From Hypericum androsaemum (Eukaryota; Streptophyta; Magnoliopsida; Malpighiales; Hypericaceae): a stretch of 64,000 bases of DNA. Below the pieces are notes generated by a model. It saw only the letters and a list, made by a program, of their open reading frames with translations, made no database searches and was not told where the DNA came from. The stretch's first letter is position 1. The number at the start of each line of letters is the position of its first letter. The stretch spans positions 8,457,176-8,521,175 of the forward strand of contig OZ023187.1 in the NCBI GenBank assembly GCA_963995505.1. The letters are read 5' to 3'. Positions 22,936-34,900 of this stretch are shown here, one piece after another. A program made the translations under genes and the position numbers.

Positions 22936-23294
22936 TATGCGACGTATAATCAAGAACTTCTTCGTCATACCGTCATACTTCAAACCAAAGAATTACTGTT
23001 TTGGTCAAATTTAATCAAGGATTTGGTTGGACAAGATCTGTTTGCTCTACTTGGAGTCCTGTGTATAAGGACGTATTTGATTTTATTTCTCCCCTCGATT
23101 CTGTGATGTTTCAAGGAAGCATCATTCGAAGGAAGGTTTCAATTAGATTTGGAATTTTTTTCATTTTGGTCGTGTGGTTATAAACGGGTAGTATGGATGT
23201 TGCGCCTTAGATTCGGTCCAGGCGGTGGACGCGCTGCAGCACCTGCTGTGGATGCACACGCCTCTGCCACCTGGCGCCTTTCTTTTTTTGAAAA

Positions 23295-24350
23295 ATTGGA
23301 AAATTTCACTTTGGTACCTAAAATTTTAAAGCAATTTTATTTTCATATATTTTAATTTTCTTATTTTAGCCGACAAATTTTTTTATTTTTTGGGACTATA
23401 ACCATTAAAACTTCGACGGACCATAATTTTTGACTCGTTTAGAATTTTTGCTACTCATTTGGAGTTTTTGCTATTATAATATATTTTCGAAAAGAGAATT
23501 TAATGATCTACACGAACTATGGCTTTGCCTTTTGCGCCGTTGAAAATTTTCATTCGCCGTTGCAAAATTTTGATGTGCCGTTGAAAAGCCTGATTTATCG
23601 TTGAAAATTTAGATGTGCTGTTGGGATGTGCCATTAAAAATTTTGATTTGTCGTTGAAAATTTTGATGTGCCGTTGGGATGTGTCGTTGAAAAAATGATT
23701 TGGCATTGAAAATTGATGTGTCGTTGCGATTTTTGCGTTGAAAACTTGATGTGCCGTTGAAAATTGATGTGTTGTTACGATTTTGCCATTGAAAAATTCG
23801 ATGTACCGTTGAAAAACTTGATGTGCCTTTCTATTGTCACTACTGTCGCTAAGGTTAAACAGTTCAAGGTGCGATTTTCAACCACCGCCGGTCCCATTTG
23901 TTCTCACAGTTAAAGAGGAATCCGAGAATTTGGAGGAAGGTGGAGCCCAAAATAGTGGAATCTCATCATCCATACATAACATAACAAATTGGTGGGGTAT
24001 AGTGCTATCATAAATAGAAAAAGTAAGAACTAGCATTAGTTTTGAGACTCAAACTCATAGAGAAGAAAATCGATTTATTGATGTACCGTTGTGATTTTGC
24101 CGTTGAAAACTTGATGTTCCGTTGAAAAAGACTTCAACGACAATTAAAATGTACGAAAATGAAATTGCATAAAAATATTTAGTACCAAAATGAAGTTTAG
24201 CCATACCTGGAAAAAAATTAAAATGTACGAAAATGAAAATATTGTAAAAAATTTCAGTACCAAAATAAAATTTAGCCATGAAAAAATTAAAATGTACGAC
24301 AATGAAATCGTTTATAAATATCAGGTACCAAAGTGAAAATCGGGTCTTTT
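23295..24350. mobile_element. Terminal-inverted-repeat element carrying a minisatellite
   Basis: The left end (TTTCACTTTGGTACCTA, about 23304-23320) and the right end (GGTACCAAAGTGAAAA, about 24324-24339) are imperfect inverted repeats extending about 60 bp. The ACTTTGGTACC core resembles the ends of Mutator-like elements. The target duplication is not clear, so superfamily and exact borders are open. Confidence 0.6.
23535..23830. repeat. Minisatellite, about 20-bp unit
   Basis: About 14 diverged copies of a GTTGAAAATTTTGATGTGCC-like unit, often shortened. A small detached piece lies at 24079-24125. The array sits inside the inverted-repeat element. Confidence 0.85.
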
Positions 24351-24829
24351 TAAGTGAGGCTCATTGCTGCGAGGGTATTCAACATTCTTTCTTTATGTAA
24401 ATATTAGTACATTAATAAAATATCACTTATCAAAAAAATGTTGGCCATAGTATTCTCCTCTTCTTTTGTAGAATTTACTAAACATTGAGGACTTGGATGT
24501 GTTAAAATGGAGCTTAGAAATCATCCCGAAGATCATTAGGATATAGTGCAAATTCTGTATGCTCTCCAAATTAGAGTTACCAGTTGCTATACACCAATTC
24601 GAAAAGGGACCACGTATTTAGTTCGAATTTGAACGAATTCGAATTCATCTAAGTCTTGAATCATATTGATTCGTCCAAGAACAAATTCTGATATGAATTA
24701 TAAACTGCCAAATTCGAATCGAATTCAAATTGTATATTTTTTTATTTTAGTCTTTTGAAAATTTTGAGCCTTTTCAAAATATTTTTGAAAATTTTCAAAT
24801 TTTCCAATTTTTTGTAAATTTTTTATTAT

Positions 24830-25905
24830 ATAAGGTCTAGGATTTAGGTTTATGGTTAGGGTTTAGGTTTATAGTTAGTATATTGTCTTTTTAGTCTCCC
24901 CTGCCCTTCTCTCTCTTCCTTGAGAGCAAACCTTCTCTCTCTCAGAAATCTCTAGGGTTTTTCAACCCTCTTTTCCATCTTTGCCCCCCTTCCCTCATTT
25001 CCCTTAGCCAGGAACTCAATCCCGTCCTCCTCCTTCCTCAGTGACTTTTCCTCCTTCTTACCGGCGGAGCCAGGAACTCTCCACTTGAAATCAACCGACT
25101 TCACAATGCTGTACCTTACCGGCCGACCAAGGCTACCGTCAACAAACCCGTCCTCCACCCGCACCAGTAGCCCTGCTCGTCGGTAGCTTAGTCGGCCAGT
25201 CCGCCACTAGCCATAGCCCTCCTCGCTGTCAGCCAACCACTTTTCGGCGCTCAGCTCAAGCCCGGGGCATTCAGGTCCAGGTTCGGGCTCCCTCAGCTTT
25301 CGCCTCTGCCTCAGTCCTTGCCTCAACAACGCTCAGTCTCGGTTTTGTCCCTTCCGCAGACTGCCTTGATCTCTCCGGAGCTGGCTTTTCAATCGGTGTC
25401 CTAGGAGAGCTCGCTTTTAGTGCCCGGATGGGTTGGTCACTGTCAACCTCCCTTCCGGTCAGTTCTGTTTGTGGCAACGCCTTCTGTTTGGCTATACCTA
25501 TGCCATTTGCCGGTTGTCATCAATTTTGGTTTCAGTTTGCTTTGTCTTTACTATTCTCTGTTTGTGTTTACCGTGTTTCATTTGCTTAGCTTTGTTTATG
25601 CTTTCTGTTGCTTTTGTTTGGATCAGATTAGATCTGATCCGAGATTTGTATAGATCTCAGTAGCTTTCTTGATGATACAGGTGGATAATCTTATCTTGGT
25701 TGCATTCGTTCGACCCTGGCATTTATTTGCGTGCATCTTGTATGCTTTCAAATGCTCGATTTTACGAGGTTGCATCTATGATGCAGCCTTGTGTTTATTA
25801 GCCGACTTTTGTTTCGACAATTATCAATTTTGGTCGTTTGCTCTTGTAGCTCTTCGGCCGACCTTCGCCTCCGCCCATACCATCTTGTAGTCTTTAGATT
25901 GTTTT
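24830..25905 (+). repeat. Dispersed repeat R, copy 1, possibly a LINE 5' region
   Basis: Starts with degenerate TTTAGG and CTCTCTC stretches, then an AGGGTTTT segment and GC-rich, ORF-bearing sequence. 25204-25905 matches 39140-39790, and the homology resumes after the Harbinger element at 29603-29720. A GGTTGG...GACCTCCCCTCCGG motif is shared with 42392. It looks like a 5' leader of a retroelement or a captured exon, but no protein family is recognised. Confidence 0.5.
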
Positions 25906-26317
25906 CTGTTAGACCACCTGCAGCAGTGAGTGTTTGCTCGCGTGGGTGGTTTTAATATTATTAAAGAAAACAATTGAAAAGAAAATGGGGGTGATCGGCC
26001 GAGTGGTGCTAGTCACCCGAACACCGCTTGCGAGCATTTGCTTGGCCACGTTGGCCTTTTTTTTTACTTATTTATCTATTTAGTTCCACTTGGCATAATA
26101 TTATTTGTTAAAAATAGATATTTTTGGATAATATTTTCGTGGTTATCTAAACATACCTTATCTTTAGCAACTAAAAAAAATTTATAAAAATTATTAGTTT
26201 TCAAATCTCTATAAATAGAGTCCATTGTTAACATATTTTCATACACCATCTAAAATTCTCTCTTCTTTCACTACATAATCATTTCTTTTAAATTTTCGCG
26301 GTTATATTATTTCTACT

Positions 26318-27405
26318 ATGGATCCAAATGATCCTAATTTCCTAAATTATCAATCATTCGAATCTTATAATCCTTCAAGCTATCTAAATTCTGGAGATTA
26401 TCCAAACTCTCAACTTTTTTATACCTCTCAATTATCGCCAAATCTTTCCCAAATTCTACTTTCCAACACCAACTCCCACAAAATATGCCACAACATTTGT
26501 CCTTCGATGGGGTTAGGGAGAAAAAAACTAAAAAGTCTTCACCAAGTAGTTGGAGTGTCAAAGAAGACATTGCCCTAATGTTAGCTTTCTCCTACTGTAG
26601 TCAAGACAGCATTATTGGGAAAAATCAGAAGAGTGCCTCGCTATGGTCCCGAGTGAGTGCTTTGTACCATAATGTTCAAGCAGAAAATCTGGGAGAGATC
26701 CATGAAAGAAATGTGCCTTCACCTAAAGGTTGTTATACATGACTTAGTGTCAATGGAGCAAAGTGGGTTACTGCATACCGAGAAGCACTGAAAAAAAAAT
26801 AGAGCAGCATGTGCGACGCTGATGTTGAGACCGAAGCTCAAACACTTTATGAAGGGAATGGTGGCAAAAAATTTGTTGACCTCGTTATTTTTAATGAAGT
26901 TATGTGTAAATGTCCCAAGTGGAAAATTGAAGAAAGAGATCATGGTTCAACATATTTGGCTCCTGATGTCGAGGTGGAGGATATAGAAAGTTGTGGGAGC
27001 TCGAAGAGGTCAAAGACTACCGAAGAAGGGGATGATTATTCAATCCCATCTAACTCAGAAGATCCAAGCACCGTATCTTCAAGAATTTTCCGTCCTATGG
27101 GTAGAGATGCTGCCAAAAAAAGGAAAAGAAAAGGAAAGGCCTCTGATGATGTTGCAGCAGAAATTTGTGCGTCGAGAATAACCAGAGATAATAAAAATGA
27201 AATTTTTAAGAAGAGAATGGAGCTGGAGCAATAAAGGGAGCAACAAAAGGAGCAACAAAGAATTAAGCGAGATGAAAAAAAGGAGGCCATGAAGAATATG
27301 GAGTTGGATAAAATCATGTTGACTGCTTTAATTTCAAAACAGCACGTATCCCCAGAAGATGAAGAGATGAAGCGCTATCTAATGTCTCGAGTGTTTGAAA
27401 ACTAA
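26318..27405 (+). pseudogene. PIF/Harbinger ORF1 (SANT/trihelix, NAM-associated C-terminal type), broken
   Basis: The first part (from 26318) encodes an N/S/Y-rich leader. After a frameshift near 26485-26570 the frame continues with a SANT/trihelix-like region (WSVKEDIALMLAF, SLWSRVSALY) and, from 26809, a part ending in RPMGRDAAKKRKRKGK, which is the signature of the NAM-associated C-terminal domain in these ORF1 proteins, then a basic/acidic coiled-coil tail to TAA at 27403-27405. In-frame stops at 26740, 26800 and 27232. In the family, ORF1 partners the transposase in nuclear import and end binding. Confidence 0.82.
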
Positions 27406-27497
27406 TTAGTAATTTATCATTTCATATAATTTGTTCTTCATTTCATGTAATTTGTCTTTCATTTCATGTAATTTGTTCTTCATTTTATGTAATTTGT

Positions 27498-27890
27498 CTC
27501 GTACCTATTGTCTTGTCACTTCACCATTGTCATCCAACCCACGCCTATAATTATGATAATTTATCTCGCATCTATTGTCTTGTCACTTTACCTTTGTCAT
27601 CCAACCCATGCCTATAATTAGGGTAATTTGTCTCACACCTATTGTCTTGTCACTTCACATTTTTCATCCAAACCACGCCTATTATTATGGTAATTTGTCT
27701 CGCACCTATTGTCTTGTCACTTCACCTTTGTCATCCAACCCACGCCTATAATTATGGTAATTTGTCTCGCACCTATTGTCTTGTCACTTCACCTTTGTCA
27801 TCCAACCCACGCCTAATTATGGTAATTTATCTCGTATCTATTGTCTTGTCACTTTACCTTTGTCATCTAACCCACGTCTATAATTCTATA
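27498..27890. repeat. Tandem repeat between the two Harbinger genes, about 66-bp unit
   Basis: About six copies of a unit containing ACCTATTGTCTTGTCACTTC and CATCCAACCCACGCCTATAA. Copies are highly similar, so the array expanded recently. No ORF crosses it in a way that suggests protein coding. Confidence 0.88.
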
Positions 27891-27968
27891 TATATTGGTG
27901 ACCATAACAAACTTAAATATACAGAAAAGCCTCTCAATATTATTCAATAGAATCAAATTTCATCACAA

Positions 27969-29268
27969 ATGTCTCTCAGTGAAAATACATCAGATTCGGA
28001 TTCAAGTTCTAATGCTTCATTCACCAGGGAATTTGATGAAAGGGAAGCACGAAGAAGTGAACAAAATTGACAAATTGATCACTTATTCGAGAATGCGTTT
28101 GTAGTCAATCCTAGTCTAACCCAAGGAGTCCCACCACCTTCAAGGCGAAGGCGATATGTCAACAGGGAATGAAGAGTTGGTGAGGAGCGCTTGCTGAATG
28201 ACTATTTTGTGGAGAGGCCAACGTATTCACCTGAGGTCTTCCGGAGAAGGTTTCGCATGCAAAGATCGTTATTCCTTCGCATTATAAAGGCGATTAATGC
28301 CAATGACCAATATTTTCAACAAAGAACAAATGCTGCAGGTACCCTTTGTCTGACAGCCTTGCAGAAATGTATTGGAACTATAAAGGTGTTAGCTTATGGG
28401 ACATCAACTGATGTCGTTGATGAATACCTAAGAATAGGTGAATCTACAACACGGGAAGCCCTCATAAAGTTCGTAGAAGGTGTAATTTCATGCTTCGGGA
28501 ATGAGTACCTGAGAAGGCCCAATGCACAGGATTTCGCAAGACTTATGTATGTTGGGAAACAACATGGATTCCCGGGCATGATAGGTAATATTGACTTTAT
28601 GCACTAGGAATGGAAAAATTGTCCTAATGCATGGGCTGGGCAATATGCAGGAAGGAGCAGGAAAGCCTACAATTATTCTGGAAGCAGTTGCATCATATGA
28701 CTTATGGATATGGCATGCTTTCTTTGGAACACCAGGTACTCTCAATTGTATTAATGTACTGCACCGATCTCCTATTTTTAGTGATGTCTTGGAAGGCCGA
28801 GCACCAAAAGTGAGTTACGTTGTCAACGGTCGAAAAAATGATATGGCATATTATCTCACTGATGGGATATATTCTACATGGGCTGCATTTGTCAAGTCAA
28901 TTACATCTCCGTTAACCCTAAAACACAAGTTATTCGCTCAACATCAAGAGGCTGCTAGAAACGATGTGGAGCGAGCTTTTGGAGTTCTACAGGCTCGTTT
29001 TGCATTCATTCGATGTCCATGTCTTCTTTGGGACAAAGAGTTAATGGGAAGAATTATGAAGGCTTGCATCATATTGCACAATATGATAGTGGAGGACGAA
29101 CGAGACACATATGTTCGTTATCATGATCCGGCCGAATTCTGTAATGAAGAGGACAATGAAGAAGCTTTTCAGTTCTCTACTGAATGCATCAGAAATCTAT
29201 CCACCTACATGACTGCTAGGGAACAACTTCGCAATAGAAAAACTCATAACACTCTGAAAGTGATTTAA
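27969..29268 (+). pseudogene. PIF/Harbinger DDE transposase, broken
   Basis: Frame from ATG 27969 (Ser/Asp-rich start) through the helix-turn-helix-like N-terminus to the DDE nuclease domain. First catalytic Asp in GNIDFMH (about 28594), middle Asp in the PIFSDVLEG region (about 28780), Glu in RNDVERAFGVL (about 28970). Lesions: TGA at 28068-28070, TGA at 28170-28172, TAG at 28605-28607 where the family has Trp, and a one-base insertion near 28660 that shifts the remaining 28660-29268 into another frame. The C-terminal half is open after the shift. Not autonomous as it stands. Confidence 0.9.
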
Positions 29269-29882
29269 TTGAGCATATTTGGCAAAAGTTCGGGAACGAT
29301 AATTAATTATGTAATTTAAAATTTCTGTATTTGTAATTTTCGTATTCGTATTCGTAATTTATCATTTTCGACTTCCATTTGTACCTTGAGTATATCTATC
29401 TAATTTATTATTCCAAAAAATGATAGTAGATAATATGTGGATGAGAGAGAAATTAATTATTTATTCTGTGAACTGAGTTGCTGCTGTGGGTATGAAAATA
29501 TATAATTAGATTGGATTAGGTTGGATTGGGTATGGATGAGAGAGAAATTAATTGTTTATTCCATGAATTGGTTTTGGTAGTTTCCTGTTGTAGGTAGTCT
29601 TAGCTTGTACGTTTCCTTGTCGTCAGTCTATACATTTTCTTTTCTCGTATTATAATCCGTTTATTTAATATAGTCTTCGTGCCACTATATATTGTATTTT
29701 CGCTTGTTGCACTGCATGGCGTAGACCTGACCACGGTTCGAATTTGGACAAATTCGAATCGAATTTATTCGAATTCAAATTCATCAAAACATTAAACCGT
29801 ATTCAATTCTTCACAAGACGAATCGAATACGAATTATAAATTTTTGAATTAGAATCGAATTATAATCGAATTCAAATTTGAA

Positions 29883-30383
29883 TTAATTCCAACGATGTTG
29901 AACATCTTGTGGAAAACGTTTTGGTTTCATGTTGTTTAATTTGCAAAAAATTTTCCAATCTTTTAGCAATTTTGGGCGAGCCCATAATAAATTAAGTGCT
30001 TGTTTAATTGGTCCTAATGTAGAGTCTAAAGCTTTAATTCCATCTTGGGTACAAAGATTAAATATATGACATGCACATCTAATATGAAAAAAATTTCTTC
30101 CGAATCGTATACAAAAAATTTCTAAATCTTTAACCATAACATTATTAGAACTTGCATTATCTAGAGAAATTAAAAATATTTTTTGAACTAGATTATATTC
30201 TTGTAAAATAGTATGCAATATTTTATAACAATTATTCCCACTATGACTATCATCAAAAACTCTATATGCAATTATTCTTTTTTGTATATTCCATTCATTA
30301 TCAATCCAATGACATGTAACACCAAAATATGAATGTGTTTGCCAATGATCACTCCATATATCACAATAAGAGAAGTATCTCAA
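29883..30383 (-). pseudogene. hAT transposase, central fragment
   Basis: A 166-codon open minus-strand frame. It holds hAT (Ac-like, RICESLEEPER-type) motifs: DIWSDHWQTHSYFGVTCHWID, SLDNASSNN and RCACHIFNLCTQDGI, which correspond to the RNase H-like catalytic core with its first Asp and the conserved C/H signature. The N-terminal BED zinc finger and the C-terminal dimerisation domain are absent. Flanks are rich in GAATTCGAA-type sequence, as in other hAT debris in this window (24620-24740, 51600-52100). Confidence 0.87.
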
Positions 30384-30429
30384 ATTAGTAAAGTTGAGGG
30401 AGAATTTATATAGCTCAAATTTTTAATAA

Positions 30430-30999
30430 GAGAAGTAGAGAAGTAGAGTATCTCATCCTCCGCGACGGCCGCATCCCAGCCTAGGCCCACGTGGAGCCAC
30501 CAGCCCGCCCTTTCCCAGGTCGGTCTAGGTGGGCCCATCTCTATGGTCGACGACATCTTTAGGAAGAGCTGGGGTGCCGCCCTCCTCCGAGATCGGGATC
30601 GTTGGGAAGGACCCCTACCTGTTCGACAACTTGCTCAGCTCCACCCTTGGAGGGAAGGGCAATGGCGTCAACTCCCCTTTGAAGGACGCTAGGCCCGCCT
30701 AATTTTTTATTTTGATTTTGATTTTTGGTCAATTGAAAATTTTTGTTCGCCGAAAAAATGACCAGAGAAGATGACTAGAGTTGGTGTTTGCCGAAAAAAT
30801 GACCGGAGGTTTTAGTTGATCGGAGCAAGGGTATAACAGTCATTTTAAATATAAAATAAGAAAAAATTTATAGCTCACATCAGTGAGGGACCCGAGAGTA
30901 TAATTTTACAAAACTATTGGGAGTTTTTAATCGATTGCCGTAATACAGGATAGTGAGCGGCGAATATACCAAACACTAGGGGCCTGCGGATAATTTTTC
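30430..30999. mobile_element. Mutator-like element, right part, with a GC-rich insert
   Basis: 30830-30999 matches the right arm of the element at 40142-40882, and the following ATAAAATAA plus flank matches too, so both come from one insertion that was later duplicated. The left arm is missing. 30450-30700 is GC-rich and exon-like (one frame reads VGKDPYLFDNLLSSTLGG), which could be captured host sequence as in Pack-MULEs. I do not recognise the source gene. Confidence 0.55.
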
Positions 31000-31044
31000 A
31001 ATAAAATAAAGTTGTTTTTATTATGAGATTATGAACCAAGTTTT

Positions 31045-31870
31045 TCGGGTATGCCTGGGGTATAACGAAGGTTTGTTCGGAGATATTCGTGCATCGTTGC
31101 ATCTCTGAAGTAACTTTGTGCCTGTCAGCTTCCTCTTTGGTCAGCATTGGTTTGGTTTGGCTCTTCTCTTTGGAGATGCTTTCGGTTTTTGAAGCTACAT
31201 TGCATTTGTGGATCCTCTACACTATGTACCCCCTCTGTTGTTTTTCGCTTATGTCTTGCTTTATTATCCATGTATTTACTTTCATTCTTCTATTCCAAAA
31301 TTTGGTTATTCCGATATAATATGTTGCTTTACCCCTAAAAAAAGAAATATGTGCATGTGAATTTAATAACAAGAGAAATCCTAAGAAAATTGATTAAACC
31401 ATAACAAATATCATTAAAAAAATTTATAATTAGAGATAAAACTAAAATTATGGGTCCGACCTCTCTTACTTTTTTGGACTTTCATTTCAATTTAGGTATT
31501 CTCTTGATTTTATTTCGCTAAAAGACTTATAATATATTCATTTATATGATTTATAATTGATTTTCTCACTGATATATTTAATTATGTTCCAGTATGCCCC
31601 TGATATTTATAATGGTTTTTTAAAAATGACCTGGTGGTTAATATATGATTTTTCCAGTCGTCCGAATTGACTAATTCTTCTAATTGGATTGCCAGTAAGA
31701 CCAAATATTTTTATAATATATATTACTATTCTTCTATAAAGAAAAGTCCCATTCCTTATTTTTGTCGGGGTTTGCACCCTACGTTTTTTACTTTGTCCAC
31801 ATCCCATGTCCCTGTAAACTTTTAAAAATTTCAACTTTCAAGAGATAGTAATGACTCTCTGCCACATTTT
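31045..31870. repeat. Dispersed block shared with 42555-43380
   Basis: The two blocks match along their length, from CGGGTATGCCTGGGGTATAACGA to the CCACATTTTCCAAA end. The left 300 bp is of unknown nature. The right half carries a prenyltransferase exon 5/6 relic. Confidence 0.75.
31484..31618 (+). pseudogene. Prenyltransferase relic: end of exon 5, intron 5, start of exon 6
   Basis: GGACTTTCATTTCAATTTAGGTATTC matches the exon 5 donor region of PT-C (53727-53752). The following intron and CCAGTATGCCCCTGATATTTA match PT-C intron 5 and the exon 6 start. It ends after about 20 bp of exon 6. A near-identical relic lies at 42985-43120. Confidence 0.7.
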
Positions 31871-31969
31871 CCAAATTCAGGAAAAGCTATTGCCAAAAGC
31901 ATGATCTGCGATCGTGGTTAATTACAAAATAGTACTATGTACATAACGTCTTCAGTTCCAAGCAATTAT

Positions 31970-34900
31970 CAATGGTAAGGTTTGAGCAAACTGACGAGAA
32001 ATGCCTTCGTAATGCCTTATCAATGCCTTGTTAACTTTTGCACTGCCTTGGATTGGTGCACTAGGAGTATAACCAGCACAGTGTCTCCCTTATTTAAGGA
32101 AACATCCTTCTGCTTTGTGTCTGCCCACTTCTTCATCTTCTTTTGGGCTCAGGCTAAATAAGCCTTTGCCATCTCCATTTTTTCGTGCCAGTCCTTAGCA
32201 CTTTGGTAGGCATCAGAGCTTGCGCCTGTATATCCTATTGCAACCGTAGATGGAGTGAGGGTACAACCCGTTACTATCTCGAGTGGGATTGCTTGCGTCA
32301 TCTCACTCTGATGTAGGTTATAAGAGAATTGTGCCACATCCAGCAACTTCACCCAATCTAGTTAGTTGGCGTTGATGTAGTGGCATAGATAGATCTCCGG
32401 TTGTCCTTTTCATCAAACAAGGTATTCCCTGTAGCTCGGGTTGTGCCCCCTCGCTGGAATGACTCATCGTGCCTTGATCTTCTCTAACTCCCTGTCATAA
32501 TAGGAGTAGATGTTGGTCAGGGCTCGCTGCGACTCTTGGCGACTTGGATTCTTCTTATCTGCATGGTAAAGTTTGAGAAAACTGACGAGAAATACCTTCG
32601 TAATGCCTTATCAAGGCCTTGTTAATTTCTGCACTGCCTTGGATTGGTGCACTAGGAGTATAACCAGCACAGGGTCTCCCTTATTTAAGGAAAAATCCCT
32701 CTGCTTTATGTCCGCCCACTTCTTCATCTTCTTTTGGGCTCGGGCCAAATAAGCCTTTGCCATTTCCATTTTTTCGTGCCAGTCCTTAGCAATTTGGTAG
32801 GTTTCAGAGCTTGCGCCCGTATATCCTGTTACAACCGTAGATGGAGTGAGGGTACAACCCGTTACTATCTCGAATGGGCTTGCTTACGTCGTCTCACTCC
32901 GATGTAGGTTATAAGAGAATTGTGCCACATCTAGCAACTTCACCCAATCTAGTTAGTTGGCATTGATGTAGTGGCATAGATAGATCTCCAACAGCCCATT
33001 CACCCACTCCGTCTGTGCATCGATTTGTAGATGTATTAGTGATGAAAACTTGAGGTTAGACCCCATGATCTTGAAGAGCCCCCTCCAAAATCATCTCATG
33101 AATCATGAATCATGAATCACGATCACTCATGATAGACTTAGGCACGCCCCAATATTTGATGACGTGCTTGAAAAACATCTTGACCATCTCATCCACTATG
33201 CAATCCTTCGGTGCGGCGATGAACACCCTGTACTTAGAGAATTTTTCCACCACCACAATTATTGTTCTGTAACCTTCTGACTTTGTTAAGCCTACGATGA
33301 AGTCCATCAAGACAATTTTCCAAGGCCTCTCCGATGTTGCTAATGGTTCCAGCAACCCTCCAGACTTCGTTTGCTCCACGTTGTCTTACTGACATACTAA
33401 GCACGTCCGAATGTAGAGTTTGATGTCATCTTGCATATTCGGCCAATAAAAGCTTTTCTCTACAAGTGCTTGTGTGTGTACCATCCGGGGGTGTCCCACC
33501 CACTTTGTATCATGACACTCCTAAGTAGAGCAGCCCATCCTTTTCTCAGAATCTGCGAGTCTTGTCTTCCCGCACTTGTGATCGCAACTGCTCCATGATT
33601 GGGTCATTCCCCATCCCTTTTTTGACCCTCTTCATCAAAGGCAATTGCGATAGGCTCATCGCGGCCATCGTTACCAACTCCACCTTAGAGCTGAGCGCCT
33701 CAGCCACCACGTTGGTCTTTTTTGTCGTATATTCTATTACGAGATCAAATTCCGCAAGGAAGTCTTGCCATCTTTCTTATTTTAGTGAGATATTCTTTTG
33801 CGTAATGAAGTAATGTCTCTATGTTCGAAGGTAATGTACCACCGAGGTCATCTCCTTCTCTTGGACAGTATAATGCTTCAATTTGTGACTTTTGTACATA
33901 ATTGGAGGACCCTCCTGTATACGCACGCCCCCGATTGCAAAATCGGAAGCATCCATTTTTAGTTTGTATGCTTTGAGATGGTTCGACAAGGCTAGCACGG
34001 CTCCTCCGTTATTGCTGCCTTTAACTCCTCGAACACTTTTTGGCAGTTCTCATCCCACCTCCAAACACAATCCTTATTTAATAAGTCTGTCAAAGGGGTG
34101 GCAATCGCTGAATAGTCCTTGACGAACTTTTGATAGTAGTTAGGCAAGCCAAGAAAGGACCACAATGCGGGGACTTTTGTTGGTGGCTCCCACACTCGGA
34201 TGGCCTCCACTTTCTTCGGGTCCATCTTGAGGCATCCTCCTCCAATGATATAGCTAGGAAGGGCACTTCCATTTATGCAAATACACACTTCTCCTTCTTT
34301 ACGAACAATTGGTTATCCGCTAATGCCTTGAAAACTTGTAGTAGGTGGCCCGCATATTCTTCCAACGACTTGCTGTACACCACAATATCATCCAGATATA
34401 CCATGATAAAATCATCGAGAAAGTGTTGTAGGGCCTTATTCATCATGGTGCAGAAAGTTACCAGGGCATTTGTTAGTCTGAAAGGTATCACCATAAATTC
34501 ATAAGGTATGTACCTCATCACACATGCCATTTTTGCATCATCGCCTTCGGCAATGTGCACCTACGAGTAGCCCAATTTTAGGTCCAACTTAGATAACCAC
34601 CTTACATCTCCGAGTTGGTCAAACAAATCTGCAATCAAGGGAATCACATACTTATTCTTGATAGTGAACTTATTCAGGGCCCTATAGTCGATGCACAACC
34701 GTAGGGACCCGTCCTGCTTCTTCTGGAATAGCACCAGGGCATCGAATGGGGACTTTGAGGGCCTGAAGATCTCAGGGTCCAACGACTCTCGCAATTATTT
34801 TCATAATTCTTCCAACTCTGAAGAGGCCATTCGGTAAGGGGGGGCAGCGGGAGGTTTTGCACCGACCTCCAACTTGATCTTGTGATCCACCTCTCGTCTG

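Larger units (their letters stand above)
22940..24610. repeat. Dispersed repeat, copy 2, interrupted
   Basis: Matches 5500-6070 at both ends (22940-23160 and 24350-24600). The middle is occupied by the inverted-repeat element at about 23295-24350. Confidence 0.7.
25912..29599 (+). mobile_element. PIF/Harbinger DNA transposon, full length, coding regions broken
   Basis: Terminal inverted repeats GACCACCTGCAGCAG (25912-25926) and GACTACCTACAACAG on the other strand (29585-29599). The 3-bp target duplication TTA lies at 25909-25911 and 29600-29602. A paralogous copy of the flanking repeat has an uninterrupted CTGTTA at 39792-39797, an empty site that confirms both borders. Inside are the two genes typical of this superfamily, both on + : an ORF1 DNA-binding protein and a DDE transposase. 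Confidence 0.92.
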
